A stretch of DNA of 64,000 nt, from assembly GCA_026990035.1 (NCBI GenBank), contig JALSIM010000026.1, forward strand, positions 62,001 to 126,000, written 5' to 3'. Each line of letters starts with the position of its first letter. Position 1 is the first letter of the stretch. Below are positions 63,157 to 64,000 of this stretch, in pieces. Origin of the DNA: Alphaproteobacteria bacterium. GTDB taxonomy: Bacteria > Pseudomonadota > Alphaproteobacteria > Geminicoccales > Geminicoccaceae. The notes below the pieces were generated by a model. That model had not been told where the DNA came from, did not search any database, and saw only the letters and a list, made by a program, of their open reading frames with translations. The position numbers and the translations under genes were made by a program.

Positions 63157-64000
63157 ATGCGGGTCGATTGGAAGGGCGTGTTCCCGGCGCTGATGACGGA
63201 GTTCCACGAGGACGGATCGCTCGATCTCGATGCCACCCGCCGCCATGCGGCGCTGTGCCTCGAGGCCGGCTGCACCGGCCTCGTCGTGCTCGGCACGCTG
63301 GGCGAGAACACCTCGCTGCGCCCGGAGGAGAAGGAAGAGGTGGCGGCCGCGGTGGTGGAGGTGGCCGACGGTCGCGTACCGGTGCTGGCCGGGATCGCCG
63401 AATACACCACCGCCTTCGCCACCGAAGCGGCAGCGCGCGCCGAGCGGGCCGGGTGCGACGGGCTGATGGTCCTGCCGGGCATGGTCTATCCTCAGGACGA
63501 ACGGGAGGCGGTCGCCCATTTCGCGGCCGTGGCCGAGGCCACCCCGCTGCCGATCATGATCTACAACAATCCGGTCGCCTACCGGGTCGATCTCGAACCC
63601 GCCGGGCTCGAACGGCTGGCCGACAGGGACAACATCGTGGCAGTCAAGGATTCCTCCCACGACAGCCGCCGGATCACCGACATGATCAACCACCTGGGCG
63701 ATCGCTTCCGGATCTTCTGCGGAGTGGACGATCTGCTGTTCGAGAACCTTCTCTGCGGGGCGGTCGGCTGGGTTTCCGGCCTCGCCAACAGTTTTCCCCT
63801 GGAGGCGGTGCGCCTGTTCGAGCTGACCGCGGCGAAGCGGCTCGAGGAAGCGCTCGCTCTCTATCGCTGGTTCATGCCCCTCCTCCACCTCGATACCGAC
63901 CGCAAGCTGGTGCAGATGATCAAACTCGCCAACCAGCTCGCCGGCACCGGCCGTGAATGGGTTCGCCGTCCCCGGCTGCCGCTCGAGGGGGAGGAACGCC
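63157..64000 (+). CDS. DapA-family lyase/dehydratase (partial at right edge)
   Basis: About 281 codons are visible from the ATG at 63157. A class I aldolase-type barrel: Tyr136 in MIYNNP and Schiff-base Lys164 in IVAVKDSSHDS; the N-terminal VLGTLGENTSLRPEEKEEV has GTLGEN where DHDPS proper has GTTGES. It is therefore likely not dihydrodipicolinate synthase but a 2-oxo acid aldolase or dehydratase, for example 5-dehydro-4-deoxyglucarate dehydratase, which would fit the preceding uronate dehydrogenase. Deamination of a hydroxyproline intermediate is an alternative. The last residues are off the window. Confidence 0.85.
   Translation, partial: MRVDWKGVFPALMTEFHEDGSLDLDATRRHAALCLEAGCTGLVVLGTLGENTSLRPEEKEEVAAAVVEVADGRVPVLAGIAEYTTAFATEAAARAERAGCDGLMVLPGMVYPQDEREAVAHFAAVAEATPLPIMIYNNPVAYRVDLEPAGLERLADRDNIVAVKDSSHDSRRITDMINHLGDRFRIFCGVDDLLFENLLCGAVGWVSGLANSFPLEAVRLFELTAAKRLEEALALYRWFMPLLHLDTDRKLVQMIKLANQLAGTGREWVRRPRLPLEGEER

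Overview
The window is about 64 kb of very G+C-rich, densely coding chromosomal DNA. It most resembles an alphaproteobacterium, probably of the Rhodospirillales type. Supporting signs are a class I PHA synthase, an exact TTAA-N7-TTAA (CtrA-type) box in front of a cheY-cheZ operon, a SahR-like regulator fused to a methyltransferase domain in front of metF-metH, and a salicylyl-CoA/anthraniloyl-CoA type bifunctional flavoenzyme. No rRNA, tRNA, CRISPR array, insertion sequence, phage gene or origin was seen. No stretch over 300 bases lacks a gene; the longest gap is 243 bases, between the first two genes. The window looks like core chromosome with metabolic accessory operons rather than an island.

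Layout. 1-8.2 kb: hydantoinase/5-oxoprolinase (cut by the left edge), phaC, fhs, a short-loop chemoreceptor and a PuuB/DadA-like amine oxidase. 8.3-11.3 kb: nfeD, slipin and a helix-hairpin-helix protein. 11.3-18.4 kb: a bifunctional aryl-CoA monooxygenase/reductase, divergent from a complete Liv-type ABC importer (SBP, two permeases, two ATPases); together they look like an aromatic-acid uptake and attack unit. 18.4-26 kb: ruvX, dihydropyrimidinase/hydantoinase, a double cupin, an unrecognised protein made of two tandem copies of one domain, then three consecutive thiamine-diphosphate enzymes. 26-28.7 kb: sulfotransferase plus polysaccharide flippase and a tiny basic protein.

28.9-35.1 kb: the methionine cycle operon sahR-metF-metH, followed by a gamma-glutamylcyclotransferase-like protein. 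35.2-41.5 kb: a BASS-type transporter translationally coupled to a membrane nucleotidyl cyclase, then purB, a secreted hypothetical protein, an SDR dehydrogenase and a MarC-family protein. 41.5-45.6 kb: a five-gene ABC block of the kind found with PQQ alcohol dehydrogenases (PedB/PedC-like pair plus a NitT/TauT-like importer), with no quinoprotein gene in view.

45.7-51 kb: a VWA protein, a membrane J-domain protein, then galU, ugd and a phosphomanno/phosphoglucomutase, which make nucleotide-sugar precursors for surface polysaccharide. 51.2-57.3 kb: cheY, cheZ, two MotB-like membrane proteins without an OmpA domain, and a 1231-residue exported protein with a long helical-repeat C-terminus. This is a candidate, poorly described flagellar-motor/chemotaxis accessory unit and the most interesting stretch of the window. 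57.4-64 kb: an oligopeptide-type ABC importer lacking its binding protein, HlyU-like and DUF4332-like small proteins, uronate dehydrogenase and a DapA-family lyase (cut by the right edge), which suggests oxidative uronate catabolism.

Very long reading frames antisense to metH, galU-ugd and others are by-products of the base composition and were not annotated. All functional calls rest on motif recognition by eye; no database search was run.
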